The notes: generated by a model from the sequence alone, not told the origin. Positions 55,270-64,000 are shown, numbered from the stretch's first letter. The stretch is DNA of 64,000 nucleotides from G965261475 sp965261475 [NCBI: bacterium] (GCA_965261475.1 OZ253454.1:1116001-1180000), one strand, 5' to 3'. Numbers and translations: made by a program.

Positions 55270-55342
55270 GGCGAGGTAGCTCAGTCGGTAGAGCAGGGGA
55301 CTGAAAATCCCCGTGTCGGGGGTTCAATTCCCTCCCTCGCCA
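55270..55342 (+). tRNA. tRNA-Phe (GAA)
   Basis: A full cloverleaf of 73 nt. The acceptor arm GGCGAGG pairs with CCTCGCC (55335-55341) and the discriminator is A (55342). The D-arm starts TAGCTCAG. The anticodon arm GGGGA/TCCCC holds the loop CTGAAAA, giving anticodon GAA. The T-arm has one G-T pair and loop TTCAATT. The 3' CCA is not encoded (next bases are AAC) and must be added by CCA-adding enzyme. Confidence 0.95.
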
Positions 55343-55382
55343 ACTTAATCAAAAAATACATAGTAACAAAAATTTAATAAAA

Positions 55383-55577
55383 TTAAGACTTCTGTTTTTT
55401 ACTTTCTATTTTCTCTTTCTTGTTGGTCTCTGTTTTGTTTTTTGTTTTTACCTCCGAGCGAAAGTTTTTAATACCTTTGCCCAAACCAGATCCTATCATA
55501 GGCAAACGAGTTGCCCCAAACACTACAATAACTATCACCAAAATAATAGATAACTCTCCTATTCCTAATCCAAACAT
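55383..55577 (-). CDS. tatA: Twin-arginine translocation protein TatA
   Basis: Pore-forming TatA/E subunit: an N-terminal transmembrane helix ending at FGATRLP (residues 20-26), then the amphipathic helix [15 protein letters not shown] and a lysine/glutamate-rich tail. 64 residues. tatB and tatC are not in the window. It is the last gene after the CsgG-like gene and is convergent with tRNA-Phe. Confidence 0.92.
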   Translation of the reverse strand: MFGLGIGELSIILVIVIVVFGATRLPMIGSGLGKGIKNFRSEVKTKNKTETNKKEKIESKKQKS

Positions 55578-55588
55578 AGTTTTTATAT

Positions 55589-56602
55589 CTAATAAATAAC
55601 TCTTACAACATCACCAATCAAAATCTTTTTTGCTTCGTCTTTATTTTTTACTACCAACCAAGCATAATCATCTGCTACCAACTGAGATATTCTTGCCTCA
55701 GCAATAATAATATTTACTATTTTTACTTTGCCTGAAAGATGATCTAGTTGATTCTTTTGACGATAAACATTGAGAGTGCCGTTTTGAGTTATGCCATTTT
55801 TATTGCCTAGCGTAACCTGTATAATATACTTATTCTTTTTGCGATGACGCCTAATATCTCTGATATAACCCTTAGCTGCAAATTGATTCAATAATTTTTT
55901 CTGATCTTTGCTAGTAATAGCATTTTTTACTGCTATTTGAAAACTCGTCGCTCGTACATTCTGATCATTACAAATTCTACTGAAATTGTGCGCAGTTACT
56001 GTTTTGGAGCCTTTGCCATGTAAAGGAATATTCAAAATTAACTCTAACCTAGGTAAGGTATAAACTTCAAACCTACCTTGTACCTCGCCTGTATAGATGC
56101 AAAGAGGAGGATGATAAATCGTTTTTACCGGTACATAGTACGTACTACCATCAGCAGACTGCGCTGTATATCCAGGAATAGTTTCATAATATCCATTTTT
56201 ATAAAGCGAGTAGCTATTCGTATTATCTATTTGTCCTTTGATGGCGTACTGTGCTACTGCAAACTCTAGATCTTTCCCAGATGTACTAGCAGATAAAATA
56301 GCCTCATCACTAAACTTGGCTATGGCAGAGCGGTCAATAATACTTACATTTGTTTGGGTGAGTATTTCTCTAATCAAACTCGATGCTATATTGCTAATAG
56401 CAGAGCTACCATTTTTTACAGTTTTATCCTCAATATTGTAAAGTGCAATTTTAGTTTGAGTGGTTTGAATGCTCTTCAGAGCAGGTATTATTGGGGCTTT
56501 ACCTGCTCTGATAGAAGAATATTGTGTAAAATCTTTGATTACAACAGAACAACTAGCAAACAAAACAAGAATCAGTAACAAAAAAAAATACAGAATTCTC
56601 AT
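55589..56602 (-). CDS. CsgG-like lipoprotein with FlgT-like C-terminus
   Basis: Outer-membrane lipoprotein of the CsgG family. Lipobox LFASC at about residue 18. Residues of about 45-240 show the CsgG pattern: [31 protein letters not shown] and the YAIKGQID strand. The C-terminal ~90 residues ([16 protein letters not shown] and IAEARISQL) resemble the flagellar protein FlgT C-terminal domain. The pattern suggests an outer-membrane export or assembly accessory, but not true curli export since no csg genes lie nearby. The LPP20-like lipoprotein elsewhere shares this flavour. Confidence 0.68.
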   Translation of the reverse strand: MRILYFFLLLILVLFASCSVVIKDFTQYSSIRAGKAPIIPALKSIQTTQTKIALYNIEDKTVKNGSSAISNIASSLIREILTQTNVSIIDRSAIAKFSDEAILSASTSGKDLEFAVAQYAIKGQIDNTNSYSLYKNGYYETIPGYTAQSADGSTYYVPVKTIYHPPLCIYTGEVQGRFEVYTLPRLELILNIPLHGKGSKTVTAHNFSRICNDQNVRATSFQIAVKNAITSKDQKKLLNQFAAKGYIRDIRRHRKKNKYIIQVTLGNKNGITQNGTLNVYRQKNQLDHLSGKVKIVNIIIAEARISQLVADDYAWLVVKNKDEAKKILIGDVVRVIY

Positions 56603-56606
56603 AAAC

Positions 56607-57002
56607 CTATTTTATATTTTTAAATTTTAAAGAAACAGAATTTATACAATACCTAATTCCTGTGGGTTTTGGTCCATCTAGAAAAGAATGTCCTAGGTGG
56701 GCATCACACCTACTACAGATGATCTCTGTTCTTTTTGTAAAGAAACTCTGATCTACTTTTTCAGCTATAGCTGCTTTTTGAATAGGTTGATAAAAACTAG
56801 GCCAACCTGTACCAGAATCAAATTTATGCTGAGATGCAAACAAAGCCGCATCGCAACAAGTACAATAATAAACCCCTTTTTCGTAGTGTGAATTATATTT
56901 ACCTGTAAAAGACCTTTCGGTACCTTGCTGACGAGTGACATTATACTCCTCGTTGCTTAATTGCTCTTGCCACTCGGATTCTGTTTTTGTAATTTTTTCC
57001 AT
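56607..57002 (-). CDS. msrB: Peptide-methionine (R)-S-oxide reductase
   Basis: Repairs R-methionine sulfoxide. Zinc cysteines at residues 47/50 (CTCC) and 96/99 (CSRC), DSGTGWPSF, and the catalytic cysteine at 119 (RYCINS). At 131 residues it is a standalone MsrB. It starts 34 bases after gloB and precedes the CsgG-like gene by 4 bases. Confidence 0.96.
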   Translation of the reverse strand: MEKITKTESEWQEQLSNEEYNVTRQQGTERSFTGKYNSHYEKGVYYCTCCDAALFASQHKFDSGTGWPSFYQPIQKAAIAEKVDQSFFTKRTEIICSRCDAHLGHSFLDGPKPTGIRYCINSVSLKFKNIK

Positions 57003-57035
57003 AATTTTGATAAACCAATAAACTAAATTTAGTAG

Positions 57036-57797
57036 CTAAATTAGGTCTTTAAGGTATCTGATCTTAGTAAATAAGTCAAGATAGCCTGTGGTGCTTGCTC
57101 CGATTTTTTTGCTTACAGATTGTTTGATTTCCTCAGAATCCACTCTCAAAAAAGGATTGATAGCCAATTCCGTTTTTAAACTAGTAGGTGAACTAATATT
57201 TTTGTTTCGCTCTTGGGCTATACTTCTGTGAATAAAGCGATTACTAGGCTCCAACGTGAGAGCAAAGTTCAAATTATTAGCGCTTAAATTATGCCCAAAA
57301 TAAATTTTTGTGACTGGGTCTAGTTTTTTTATTTTTTCAAAACTAAAATACATTTGCTCAGCACTGCCGTCAAACAATCTACCGCATCCTGCAAGAAACA
57401 AACAATCTCCACTAAATAAAAATTTAGCATTTTTTTCGTAAAAACTAATACATGTTTGGGTATGACCGAAAGTTTCTATGACCTGTAATTTGAGAGCTCC
57501 TAGTACAACTTCATCATTTTCTTGCAAAAAATGGGTTTGCTCTGGAATTTTACCTTTAGCGTCTTGATGTCCGTAAATTTTTAAACTAGGAAAACGTTGC
57601 TTTAATTGAATATTGCCTGCGACATGGTCCTGGTGATAATGAGTACAAAGCACAAAATTTGGAGTCCAGCCTCTTTGTTGCAAAACATTAAGAATTGGCT
57701 GAGACTCTCCTGCATCTAAAATAGCTACCTGCTTGCCGCTTTGTAGCAAATAAGCATAGTTATCTCTAGCAAAAGGCACTGTAATTATTTCAAACAT
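57036..57797 (-). CDS. gloB: Hydroxyacylglutathione hydrolase (glyoxalase II)
   Basis: Metallo-beta-lactamase-fold hydrolase of S-lactoylglutathione in methylglyoxal detoxification. The metal motif THYHQDHVAG (residues 52-61), FSGDCLFLAGCGRLFDGS (about 130-150) and the glutathione-side YFGHNL (family GHEYT) are present. At 253 residues it is of usual length. It overlaps the ABC gene by 8 bases. gloA is not in the window. Confidence 0.92.
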   Translation of the reverse strand: MFEIITVPFARDNYAYLLQSGKQVAILDAGESQPILNVLQQRGWTPNFVLCTHYHQDHVAGNIQLKQRFPSLKIYGHQDAKGKIPEQTHFLQENDEVVLGALKLQVIETFGHTQTCISFYEKNAKFLFSGDCLFLAGCGRLFDGSAEQMYFSFEKIKKLDPVTKIYFGHNLSANNLNFALTLEPSNRFIHRSIAQERNKNISSPTSLKTELAINPFLRVDSEEIKQSVSKKIGASTTGYLDLFTKIRYLKDLI

Positions 57798-59325
57798 TTT
57801 TGTTTGGAGTTTGTTGATTAGTTAATACTTCACCTCCCATCAATAAACCTATTTTTTGGTTATCTAGTTCTTTAGTATCATAAATCAAAGATAGCCTGCC
57901 TTTGAACAGCACCGCAATTCTATCACTAATTTCGTAAATTTCATCTAGATCCTGCGAAATAAGTAAAATAGCAGTCCCGCTAGCAGCTAAATCCAGCAAA
58001 ACTTGATGAATATTTTTTTTTGCTCCTGCATCCACGCCCCAAGTAGGATTTACAATTATGAGCAACTTGGGTGTTGTAAAAATCTCTCTTCCTACAATAA
58101 ATTTTTGTAAATTTCCTCCAGAAAGACTCCTAGCCTCTGTTTTTGTACTAGGCGCAACAACTTCAAAATCTTTAATAATCTTACTAGAATCTGCGTTAAT
58201 TTTTTTGTAGTTAATCAAACAATTCTGTAAATAATCTCTCTTATGCATATAAGAAGTAAGAAAATTATTTTGTACTAAATCCATCTCGGGAACAGCGCTG
58301 ATACCTAATCTTTCTTCTGAAACAAATGCCATTTGTCTTTGCCTTCTTTGTTTGAGACTAAGTTTTCCAATATCTTTACCCTGAAATAAAATCTGCCCCT
58401 CTGCTTGACAGCTAACTAAACCAAACAAAGCTTCTTGCAATAGTTTTTGTCCATTACCAGCTACTCCTGCAATAGCCAATATCTCCTTTGGTTTAATAGT
58501 AAAATTAATCTTGCTAATGCTAATATTTTGCCCCTGTGTAGTTAGTGATAAATTATTAACTTCAAAAAAGTTGTCTTGTTTTTGGAATTTATTTGTTATT
58601 TTTTTTCTTTCTAAATCTCCCAATCTTTGCCCCATCATTTTTTCAGCAAGGGTTGTTTTGGTTTCTTTCGTAGGGTCGCAGTGCATAATAACCTTGCCTT
58701 TGCGTAAGATAGTAGCACTGTGACAAAGCGCTTTGATTTCATCTAATTTATGACTAATATACAAAATACTACAACCTTCTTGTGATAATTTTTTTAAAAA
58801 TTTAAAAAAACGCTCAATTTCTATGGGGTTTAAAACAGAAGTAGGTTCATCTAAAATCAATAGTTGAGGATTTTGAATCAAAACCCGCACAATTTCAACT
58901 CGTTGTTTTTCACTTACTGATAAATTTAAAACTTTTTCTTCAAGATTTAAATCGAAACCATATTTTTGAGAAGTTTGAGTAATTTGCTGATGCAGTTTTT
59001 TAGCCGTGGTCTTTAAACTCAAAGCAATATTCTCTGCTACTGTAAAAGACTCTAGTAAAGAAAAATGTTGAAACACCATTTGAATCCCAAGTTCTTTAGA
59101 GAGGTCAAAATGGTCTCTTTTTAAAAGCTCTCCTTTCCAGTAAATTTTACCACTATCTGATGCTGTGACCCCATAAATTATTTTAACCAATGTACTTTTT
59201 CCAGCTCCATTCTCTCCTAATAAAGCTCTAATCTCTCCTTTTTCTACCTTTAAATTAATATCGTGGTTAGCTATCGTAGAGCCGTAAGTTTTATAAATTC
59301 CTTGCAATTCCAATACAATGCTCAT
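57790..59325 (-). CDS. Double-ATPase ABC protein, nucleoside/sugar uptake type
   Basis: Carries two ABC ATPase domains in one chain, as in RbsA/MglA and BmpA-linked nucleoside importers. The first has Walker A GENGAGKST (near residue 38), LSVSEKQRVEIVR and the Walker B LLILDEPTSVL. The second domain starts near 245 with Walker A-like GVAGNGQKLL, LSGGNLQKFIVGRE and a degenerate Walker B (LIIVNPTWGVD). I chose ATG 59325, giving a 1-base gap to guaD, over the longer frame from 59367. No permease or binding protein is nearby, so the importer's other parts must be elsewhere. Confidence 0.88.
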   Translation of the reverse strand: MSIVLELQGIYKTYGSTIANHDINLKVEKGEIRALLGENGAGKSTLVKIIYGVTASDSGKIYWKGELLKRDHFDLSKELGIQMVFQHFSLLESFTVAENIALSLKTTAKKLHQQITQTSQKYGFDLNLEEKVLNLSVSEKQRVEIVRVLIQNPQLLILDEPTSVLNPIEIERFFKFLKKLSQEGCSILYISHKLDEIKALCHSATILRKGKVIMHCDPTKETKTTLAEKMMGQRLGDLERKKITNKFQKQDNFFEVNNLSLTTQGQNISISKINFTIKPKEILAIAGVAGNGQKLLQEALFGLVSCQAEGQILFQGKDIGKLSLKQRRQRQMAFVSEERLGISAVPEMDLVQNNFLTSYMHKRDYLQNCLINYKKINADSSKIIKDFEVVAPSTKTEARSLSGGNLQKFIVGREIFTTPKLLIIVNPTWGVDAGAKKNIHQVLLDLAASGTAILLISQDLDEIYEISDRIAVLFKGRLSLIYDTKELDNQKIGLLMGGEVLTNQQTPNKNV

Positions 59326-59326
59326 G

Positions 59327-59812
59327 TCAATAGGGTGTTTTGTTTTCTTTATTTGTCCACCTTTCAAAAAGTTCTTGAGCTACTGACATTTTAATAGCAA
59401 AAATTGGAATAGCTCTTTTTGCTAGTGCTAAAGGAATTTCATCGTATAAGAAGCTGTCATCAAAGCCAATTTTTTGTGCATCTTTACGAGTGCTAGCAAA
59501 AAAAATTTTTTCTGCCCTTGCCCAATAAATAGCTGATAAACACATAGGGCAAGGCTCACAACTAGTATAAATAATGCAATCTTTCAAAACAAAGCTATTG
59601 ATACTTTGACAAGCCTCTCTAATAGCCACAACTTCCGCGTGTGCAGTAGGGTCATTGCTAGCAATAACTCTATTACAACCTTGTCCGATAATCTTATTGT
59701 TTTTGACTATTATTGCTCCAAAAGGACCTCCTTCGTTATTATCCATACCTGTTCTAGCCAATAAAATAGCCTGTTGCAAAAAGCGAATATCTTGTTTGTT
59801 GTAACTATTCAT
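59327..59812 (-). CDS. guaD: Guanine deaminase
   Basis: Zinc-dependent cytidine-deaminase-fold enzyme converting guanine to xanthine. Zinc ligands are H58 and E60 (TAHAEV) and the cysteines at 85-91 (CEPCPMC). The segment YWARAEKIFFASTRKDAQKIGFDDSF matches GuaD better than TadA: it lacks the TadA signature and the C-terminus is GuaD-like (FDDSFLYDEI). At 161 residues it has the right size. It opens the operon and precedes the nucleoside-type ABC ATPase, consistent with purine salvage. Confidence 0.84.
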   Translation of the reverse strand: MNSYNKQDIRFLQQAILLARTGMDNNEGGPFGAIIVKNNKIIGQGCNRVIASNDPTAHAEVVAIREACQSINSFVLKDCIIYTSCEPCPMCLSAIYWARAEKIFFASTRKDAQKIGFDDSFLYDEIPLALAKRAIPIFAIKMSVAQELFERWTNKENKTPY

Positions 59813-59970
59813 AAACTATAAATCTACAGCAACCAACATTAGAAATTAAGTAATTTGTTTAGCATTACATAATCATGTAAGTAAAATATTATATCAAAAA
59901 TTATATTTAAAAAAATTTTTATTTATTTAATCTTTGCTTGCTAATTAGTATCTCCTTAAAAACTACACTT

Positions 59971-61635
59971 CTAGTGTAATTTATAAATATATAAATCTCC
60001 TGCTTGTTGCAAAAAAATTACAGAAAAAAATTCTTGTTCTAATTTTTCCTTATTTTGTTTTCCTTTAGTAATAATATAAATTTTTTCTGCGATGGGTTGA
60101 TGAAGATCTAGTTTTGGGCTCGAAAAAATTGAACTGCCAAAAGTAGGAATAGGAGTATTGTTATAAAAAATTGGAGCAACTGCTGTAAATTTATAAAAAA
60201 CTACCTTGCCTGTTTTCTGTAAATTGGCAACTTGCTCTACCAGCATATCTTGCGAAAACTGCTGAAAAATTGGTAATTGCAATCTCCATAATCCTTGAGA
60301 CAAACATAAGCTCATTATAGCCAGACTAATAATTGCTAATATATTTTTTTTTTGTAAAAAAAATATAAAAACTAAAATTCCGCCAAAAATTAAAGCCGTA
60401 CCTGTAAAATAAACAGAAATTTTCCAATGAAAAATAAACGGTATACTTAATTTTTCTAACCACCACCTCATGCCTAAATGCAACGATAAAAAAATACCTC
60501 CCATTGCCAAACAAAAACCCAAAAAAAAAAATAAAATTCGTTTAGAAAATATATTTTCTTGCAGTTGTTTATTCAAAGCAAATGCTGTAAGCAAGGCTAA
60601 TGGGAAATAAAGAGATGCCGAATAATGAGGAAGTTTGTTTTTGACAAAAGAAAAAACAATAAGTACAAATACTACCCAACAAATACACAATAAGAAAAAA
60701 TTTTTTTGTACCTTTGGACAGTTTTGACTAGCAAATAAATTCCAGGCAAATTTTTTTTTAACACAAGAAAAAAGAAAAGGGGTCCAAGGAAAAAGACCAA
60801 AAAACAGAGCTATAAAATGATAATAAAAAGGACCACTATGTCCTTGTGCAGATTGAAACAAAAGCCTCTTTTGAAATTCGATAGACTGCGTTAAATATTC
60901 TACTCCAGAGACTAAAAAATTTACTAAAAACCAACTAGCAGCTACTAAAACAGATAAGACACTAGAATAAAAAAAATCTAACAAAGGTATTTTAGGATGT
61001 CGCTGCAATATTTTATAGCAAATAAATACAAAGACAGGAATAACGCCGCCTACAATTCCTTTCGTTAGCACTGCTAAGCCCATGCTAATAGATGCTAAAC
61101 TCAAAAATAAAAAATAATTTTTGGATTTTTTGATCCGTGAAGTTTTACTATTTTGCTCATCGCAAATAAATAAACAAACAATCGCTAATGCAATCCAAAA
61201 ATTTAAAGTAACCTCTAGCGTAGCGCTTTTTGTCAATACTGCTGGCAATAGGCTCGTAATATAGATTAACCCCCACAGCATCCCCAATCTCAAAGAGTAA
61301 AAATATCTACCAGCAAAAATACAAAGTAACACACTAAAAAAACCAAAAATTGCGGAAGGCAGACGAGCTGCGAATTCATTGATTCCAAAGATTTTGTAAG
61401 TTAAAACCTGTAGCCATAAAAAAAATGGTGGTTTTTCATGGAATAAATCACCATTGACATAAATATTTAAATAATCACCTCTTTGAATCATTTGCTTACT
61501 TGCCTCAGAATAAACATTCTCATCCCAATCCACTAGGTATGCTGCATTTAACCCTGCAAATAAAAAAATCAACAAAAAGGCAAAATAACATAAAAACAGT
61601 AAAAATCTGCGCTCTAATAATATTTTTGTTAGCAT
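59971..61635 (-). CDS. ArnT-like GT39 family membrane glycosyltransferase
   Basis: Polytopic inner-membrane transferase using polyprenyl-phosphate sugar donors, like ArnT that decorates lipid A. The loop DWDENVYSEASKQMIQRGDY (about residues 35-55) holds the acidic catalytic pair. HEKPPFFLWLQ follows (near 66), and about ten hydrophobic helices continue to residue 450. The C-terminal periplasmic domain is short. ATG 61635 is preferred over TTG at 61641. The sugar is unknown; arnB-F are not present. Divergent to the PAP2 gene. Confidence 0.86.
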   Translation of the reverse strand: MLTKILLERRFLLFLCYFAFLLIFLFAGLNAAYLVDWDENVYSEASKQMIQRGDYLNIYVNGDLFHEKPPFFLWLQVLTYKIFGINEFAARLPSAIFGFFSVLLCIFAGRYFYSLRLGMLWGLIYITSLLPAVLTKSATLEVTLNFWIALAIVCLFICDEQNSKTSRIKKSKNYFLFLSLASISMGLAVLTKGIVGGVIPVFVFICYKILQRHPKIPLLDFFYSSVLSVLVAASWFLVNFLVSGVEYLTQSIEFQKRLLFQSAQGHSGPFYYHFIALFFGLFPWTPFLFSCVKKKFAWNLFASQNCPKVQKNFFLLCICWVVFVLIVFSFVKNKLPHYSASLYFPLALLTAFALNKQLQENIFSKRILFFFLGFCLAMGGIFLSLHLGMRWWLEKLSIPFIFHWKISVYFTGTALIFGGILVFIFFLQKKNILAIISLAIMSLCLSQGLWRLQLPIFQQFSQDMLVEQVANLQKTGKVVFYKFTAVAPIFYNNTPIPTFGSSIFSSPKLDLHQPIAEKIYIITKGKQNKEKLEQEFFSVIFLQQAGDLYIYKLH

Positions 61636-61692
61636 TATCAATAAAAATTTTTATACTCTAAAGAAGTATGAAAATTTTTTAGAGAAAACTCA

Positions 61693-62343
61693 ATGGGAAA
61701 AATACATTTTAGCCTTTTCTTGATTTTTGCTTTTTTAGCTTATCTTTGTTTCTTGTTTGTAGATTATCAATTTATTGCTTGGTTTGACCAAGGCAATTTT
61801 TTAATATGGAAAAATATTTTTAACTACTTCTCAGTACTAGGAGATGGTCGTTTTGCCTTAAGTATAATAATTTTTTTGTTTGTACTATCTTGGAGTTTAC
61901 AATTTTTTGCTCTCAAAAATTTTTCTCCAATCCAAATCCAGCAATGGAGAAAAAAATTAGTAGAGCAAAGCAAAACACTTTTTCTATTTTTATTGCTCGG
62001 TGGAATAATTATCAGAATCTTAAAAATAACTATAGGCAGAGTGCGCCCTACTTATTTTTTAGAAGCAAAAATACAAAAATTTGACACTCTCAACATAGCA
62101 TACCCTTTTTCTAGCTTTCCTTCAGGGCACACTCAAACAGTTACTACTTTAATGCTGTGTCTAATTTTATTCTATCCTAAATACAAATGGTTTTTTTATA
62201 CTTTGATTTTCTTGGGTGCTACTAGTCGCATAATTTTACTCGCACACTACTTCAGCGATGTTGTCATAGGATGTTATATTGGAGTAATTTGTGCTATGCT
62301 AGCTCATAGATTCTATCAAACAAAAATATCAAATATAGCGTAG
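61693..62343 (+). CDS. PAP2-family membrane phosphatase
   Basis: Phosphatase acting on lipid-linked phosphates at the membrane (e.g. undecaprenyl-PP or lipid A). The three PAP2 motifs are present: KxTIGRVRP (near 112), PSGH (near 145) and SRxxxxxHxxxD (SRIILLAHYFSD, near 178). Five to six helices. At 216 residues. Divergent from the GT39 gene after 57 bases, suggesting related roles in envelope lipid processing. Confidence 0.87.
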   Translation: MGKIHFSLFLIFAFLAYLCFLFVDYQFIAWFDQGNFLIWKNIFNYFSVLGDGRFALSIIIFLFVLSWSLQFFALKNFSPIQIQQWRKKLVEQSKTLFLFLLLGGIIIRILKITIGRVRPTYFLEAKIQKFDTLNIAYPFSSFPSGHTQTVTTLMLCLILFYPKYKWFFYTLIFLGATSRIILLAHYFSDVVIGCYIGVICAMLAHRFYQTKISNIA

Positions 62344-62378
62344 AATTTATATTTTGATAAAAATAAAATTAGCAAGAA

Positions 62379-62392
62379 GATAAATATTTATC
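62379..62392. promoter_or_regulatory. Perfect 14-base palindrome in the 62344-62636 spacer
   Basis: GATAAATATTTATC is its own reverse complement. Outer bases extend as TTGATAAA (62354-62361) and TTTATCAA (62387-62394), an offset inverted pair. It lies between convergent PAP2 and the transglutaminase-like gene. It may be a hairpin near the end of PAP2. The rest of this 293-base spacer is AT-rich, and I see no gene in it. Confidence 0.3.
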
Positions 62393-62636
62393 AACTCTCA
62401 CAAGAGCTCAGTCTTGGATTTGACTCTATTATTTTTACTGCATAAAATTTACTATTTGCAATGTTTTTGTTGAGTTTAACCTTAATAACTTATAATTTCT
62501 TGTGTAAATATTATACCCTATAAGCTGTTATAGTGCTTCGTGATACTCTAGCTAGATAACTCAATCTTGCAATAAAAATGCAAAACAAAATAAGAATTAC
62601 AGTTTATCTTCTTCTTTGATAGATAATTAAAAGTTT

Positions 62637-64000
62637 TTAGAAGGTAATAATTTCTTCAATTTCTTTTTTTTTAATAGCTGCCTTGCTCCTTGTTCCAATT
62701 ACTCCAAAAGATAGTATAGCAGGACCTACGACTTCTGCCAATACATAGACAATGCCGTTATGTTCTAGTACCTGTTCTTTTCCTTGTGGCTGTAATTCTA
62801 AACCAACAAAGGCATGATTTGCAATAAGCACTAAAATACCTCTGGTATTGGAAAATAAATTCTTAGCTATAGCTAAAAAAGCTACTGATTTAGAATCACA
62901 ATCTCCTTTATTTTGAGCAAACAAAATAGGAGGAGTAATAAACCCTGCAAAGTATTCCAAATCCCTTTGTTTTAAATCATCATAAGGAATGGCTTGTAAA
63001 AAATTTAGCAATTTATTAGCTAGCTGCCTTTGAGACAAAGAAGAATCATCTAAAGAAAATGCTACTTGATGCATAAGTGGTTGATATTTTTTGACAAGCC
63101 TTTCGTAGTCTGGATGAATACTATGTCCTTGATTGTTTTTTGTAATTTTAAGATAATATTTGTAATATTCTTCTTCTTGTTTATTGGTGAGAGCTTGAGC
63201 AATGTTTTTAATCAGGTCTTTTTGAGATCTTTTGATAATTGCTAAAAAATCTTTATTAGATTGTACTAGCTCCTGAAAATACACCTTTAATTTTTCTTGT
63301 TTTTGGTTAAAAAGAGCTTGAATATTAGTAATTGTCTTTTGCGTTTTTTCGATAGAATTGATTATTTTTTGACCTTGTTGTTTTGTCAATCCTGCAGGAA
63401 TTTCATAGTAAATTTTAAATCCATCTTCTGTTTGCTGGACTTCATAAATCACTTCGTTAATTAAAATCTTTTTAGTTTGTTGTATTTTTTGTTTTATGTC
63501 CTTGAGTAAATCAGCGTAAGCTTTTTTTGTATTAAACTCAAACGAACAAGATTGCATTTTTAAAATATGATGATAAGAAAATTTTACATCTTTTGTAAAC
63601 TCTAAATCATAGACAAGAATTTGCTCTGGGCACTGAAACGCTAACTCAAAATTTTGACCTAAATTACGTTTTGCTTGCCAGACAGTATGCTCAATATCTG
63701 TTACATGACGATAATATTCGTTTGCTGTAGCAGTTAATTGTTCTGCCGCTATTTTATAGGCTAAGCTAGGTAATTCTGTATGAATTTTTTGATGCAATAG
63801 CACTAGGCTAGGAATATCTTGCGCAGAGCGCCGAACAAGATCTCTGCTCAACTCAAAGACAAGCTCAATTTCACGATTAGCCGAATCACTAAATCTGTAA
63901 AAAAAATCTACCGAATTTACTGTTTCTTTTTTAATAAGTTTCAAATCTATAGCAAATAAATTAGAAAAAACAAAAATAGTTAAAATTATGAAAAAGAAAA
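62637..64000 (-). CDS. Secreted transglutaminase-like cysteine protein, partial at 5' end
   Basis: The frame stays open to the right edge of the window. Upstream of a TTG at 63944 the codons read a hydrophobic stretch ending VFSNLFAID, which is a signal peptide, so the true start lies beyond 64000 and TTG is not the start. The mature protein has about 300 helix-rich residues with coiled-coil character (KQKEKLK-type), then a transglutaminase-like domain. Its triad is Cys in KGDCDSKS (near residue 352 of the visible frame), His in NHAFVGL and Glu in LAEVVGP. No name can be given; an isopeptidase, protease or envelope factor is possible. Confidence 0.65.
   Translation of the reverse strand, partial: FFFIILTIFVFSNLFAIDLKLIKKETVNSVDFFYRFSDSANREIELVFELSRDLVRRSAQDIPSLVLLHQKIHTELPSLAYKIAAEQLTATANEYYRHVTDIEHTVWQAKRNLGQNFELAFQCPEQILVYDLEFTKDVKFSYHHILKMQSCSFEFNTKKAYADLLKDIKQKIQQTKKILINEVIYEVQQTEDGFKIYYEIPAGLTKQQGQKIINSIEKTQKTITNIQALFNQKQEKLKVYFQELVQSNKDFLAIIKRSQKDLIKNIAQALTNKQEEEYYKYYLKITKNNQGHSIHPDYERLVKKYQPLMHQVAFSLDDSSLSQRQLANKLLNFLQAIPYDDLKQRDLEYFAGFITPPILFAQNKGDCDSKSVAFLAIAKNLFSNTRGILVLIANHAFVGLELQPQGKEQVLEHNGIVYVLAEVVGPAILSFGVIGTRSKAAIKKKEIEEIITF

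Noticed and set aside
59327-59812. Alternative call as tRNA adenosine deaminase TadA
   Set aside because: The segment from YWARAEK to GFDDSFLYDEI matches guanine deaminase better, and context is purine transport.

Overview
The window is AT-rich (roughly one third G+C by eye), densely coded DNA from a Gram-negative bacterium. LPS-related genes (lptD, gmhA, an ArnT-like GT39 enzyme), a full iscSUA-hscBA cluster with the IscU LPPVK tag, recC and recD, rsmA, era, bolA-grxD and tatA point to a proteobacterium, most like a gammaproteobacterium. Some traits fit that poorly: the LDH-like malate dehydrogenase, a eukaryote-type UDP-glucose pyrophosphorylase, a membrane pyrophosphatase, yeast-like saccharopine dehydrogenases, a tRNA-Phe without encoded CCA, and few Shine-Dalgarno sequences. 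I therefore do not name a genus. There are no insertion sequences, integrases, phage genes, CRISPR arrays or rRNA. The standard genetic code fits, with TGA used as stop. No gene-free stretch exceeds 300 bases; the longest is 62344-62636 (293 bases).

Layout. 1-1985: membrane pyrophosphatase, 3' end cut by the window edge. 2204-5218: recD, a phosphopantetheinyl transferase and a HAD phosphatase as a tight operon. 5244-11351 (minus): GT92 and GT2 glycosyltransferases, UGPase and lptD, an envelope polysaccharide/LPS block. 11611-14137: hydrolase-OsmC fusion and PhoH. 14228-14740: a secreted MORN/YwqK-like repeat protein. 14873-15775: era, convergent with and overlapping ksgA. 15765-20428 (minus): gmhA, an OadG-like small membrane protein, an unknown secreted protein, cdsA, dxr, ksgA. 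20498-24632: mdh and convergent recC. 24872-29006: acs and two saccharopine dehydrogenases in one tightly overlapping operon. 29108-33544 (minus): isc cluster without iscR or fdx. 33762-37407: LPP20 lipoprotein, rpsF-rpsR-rplI, an EamA transporter and an orphan parA. 37410-46172 (minus): HEAT-like protein, dxs, a GT2/DUF2064/kinase trio, gpmI, a repeat-rich lipoprotein and a TPR protein. 46359-48381: rmuC, then a 48-residue membrane ORF overlapping efp. 48386-51640 (minus): bolA-grxD and nagZ-msrQ-like-HAD, with anmK divergent (51662-52777). 52789-55029: a left-handed beta-helix protein, an unknown protein and an AlaX editing protein. 55270-55342: tRNA-Phe. 55383-59812 (minus): guaD, a double-ATPase ABC protein, gloB, msrB, a CsgG-like lipoprotein and tatA. 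59971-64000: GT39, a PAP2 phosphatase and a secreted transglutaminase-like protein cut by the right edge.

How the genes fit together. Isoprenoid precursors come from the MEP pathway (dxs, dxr). Envelope work is served by cdsA, gmhA, lptD, the glycosyltransferases, PAP2 and NagZ/AnmK muropeptide recycling. Iron-sulfur assembly (isc) and trafficking (BolA-GrxD) are both present. Redox and carbonyl repair is covered by msrB, an MsrQ-like protein, the OsmC fusion and gloB. Energy genes include a K+-dependent-type membrane PPase, acs, mdh and an isolated OadG-like subunit. I see no convincing new defence or mobile system. The best leads for something undescribed are the 48-aa ORF coupled to efp, the 54193-52789 unknown/beta-helix pair, the GT2-DUF2064-atypical kinase operon, the dyads around the rmuC promoter, and the secreted transglutaminase-like protein at the right edge.
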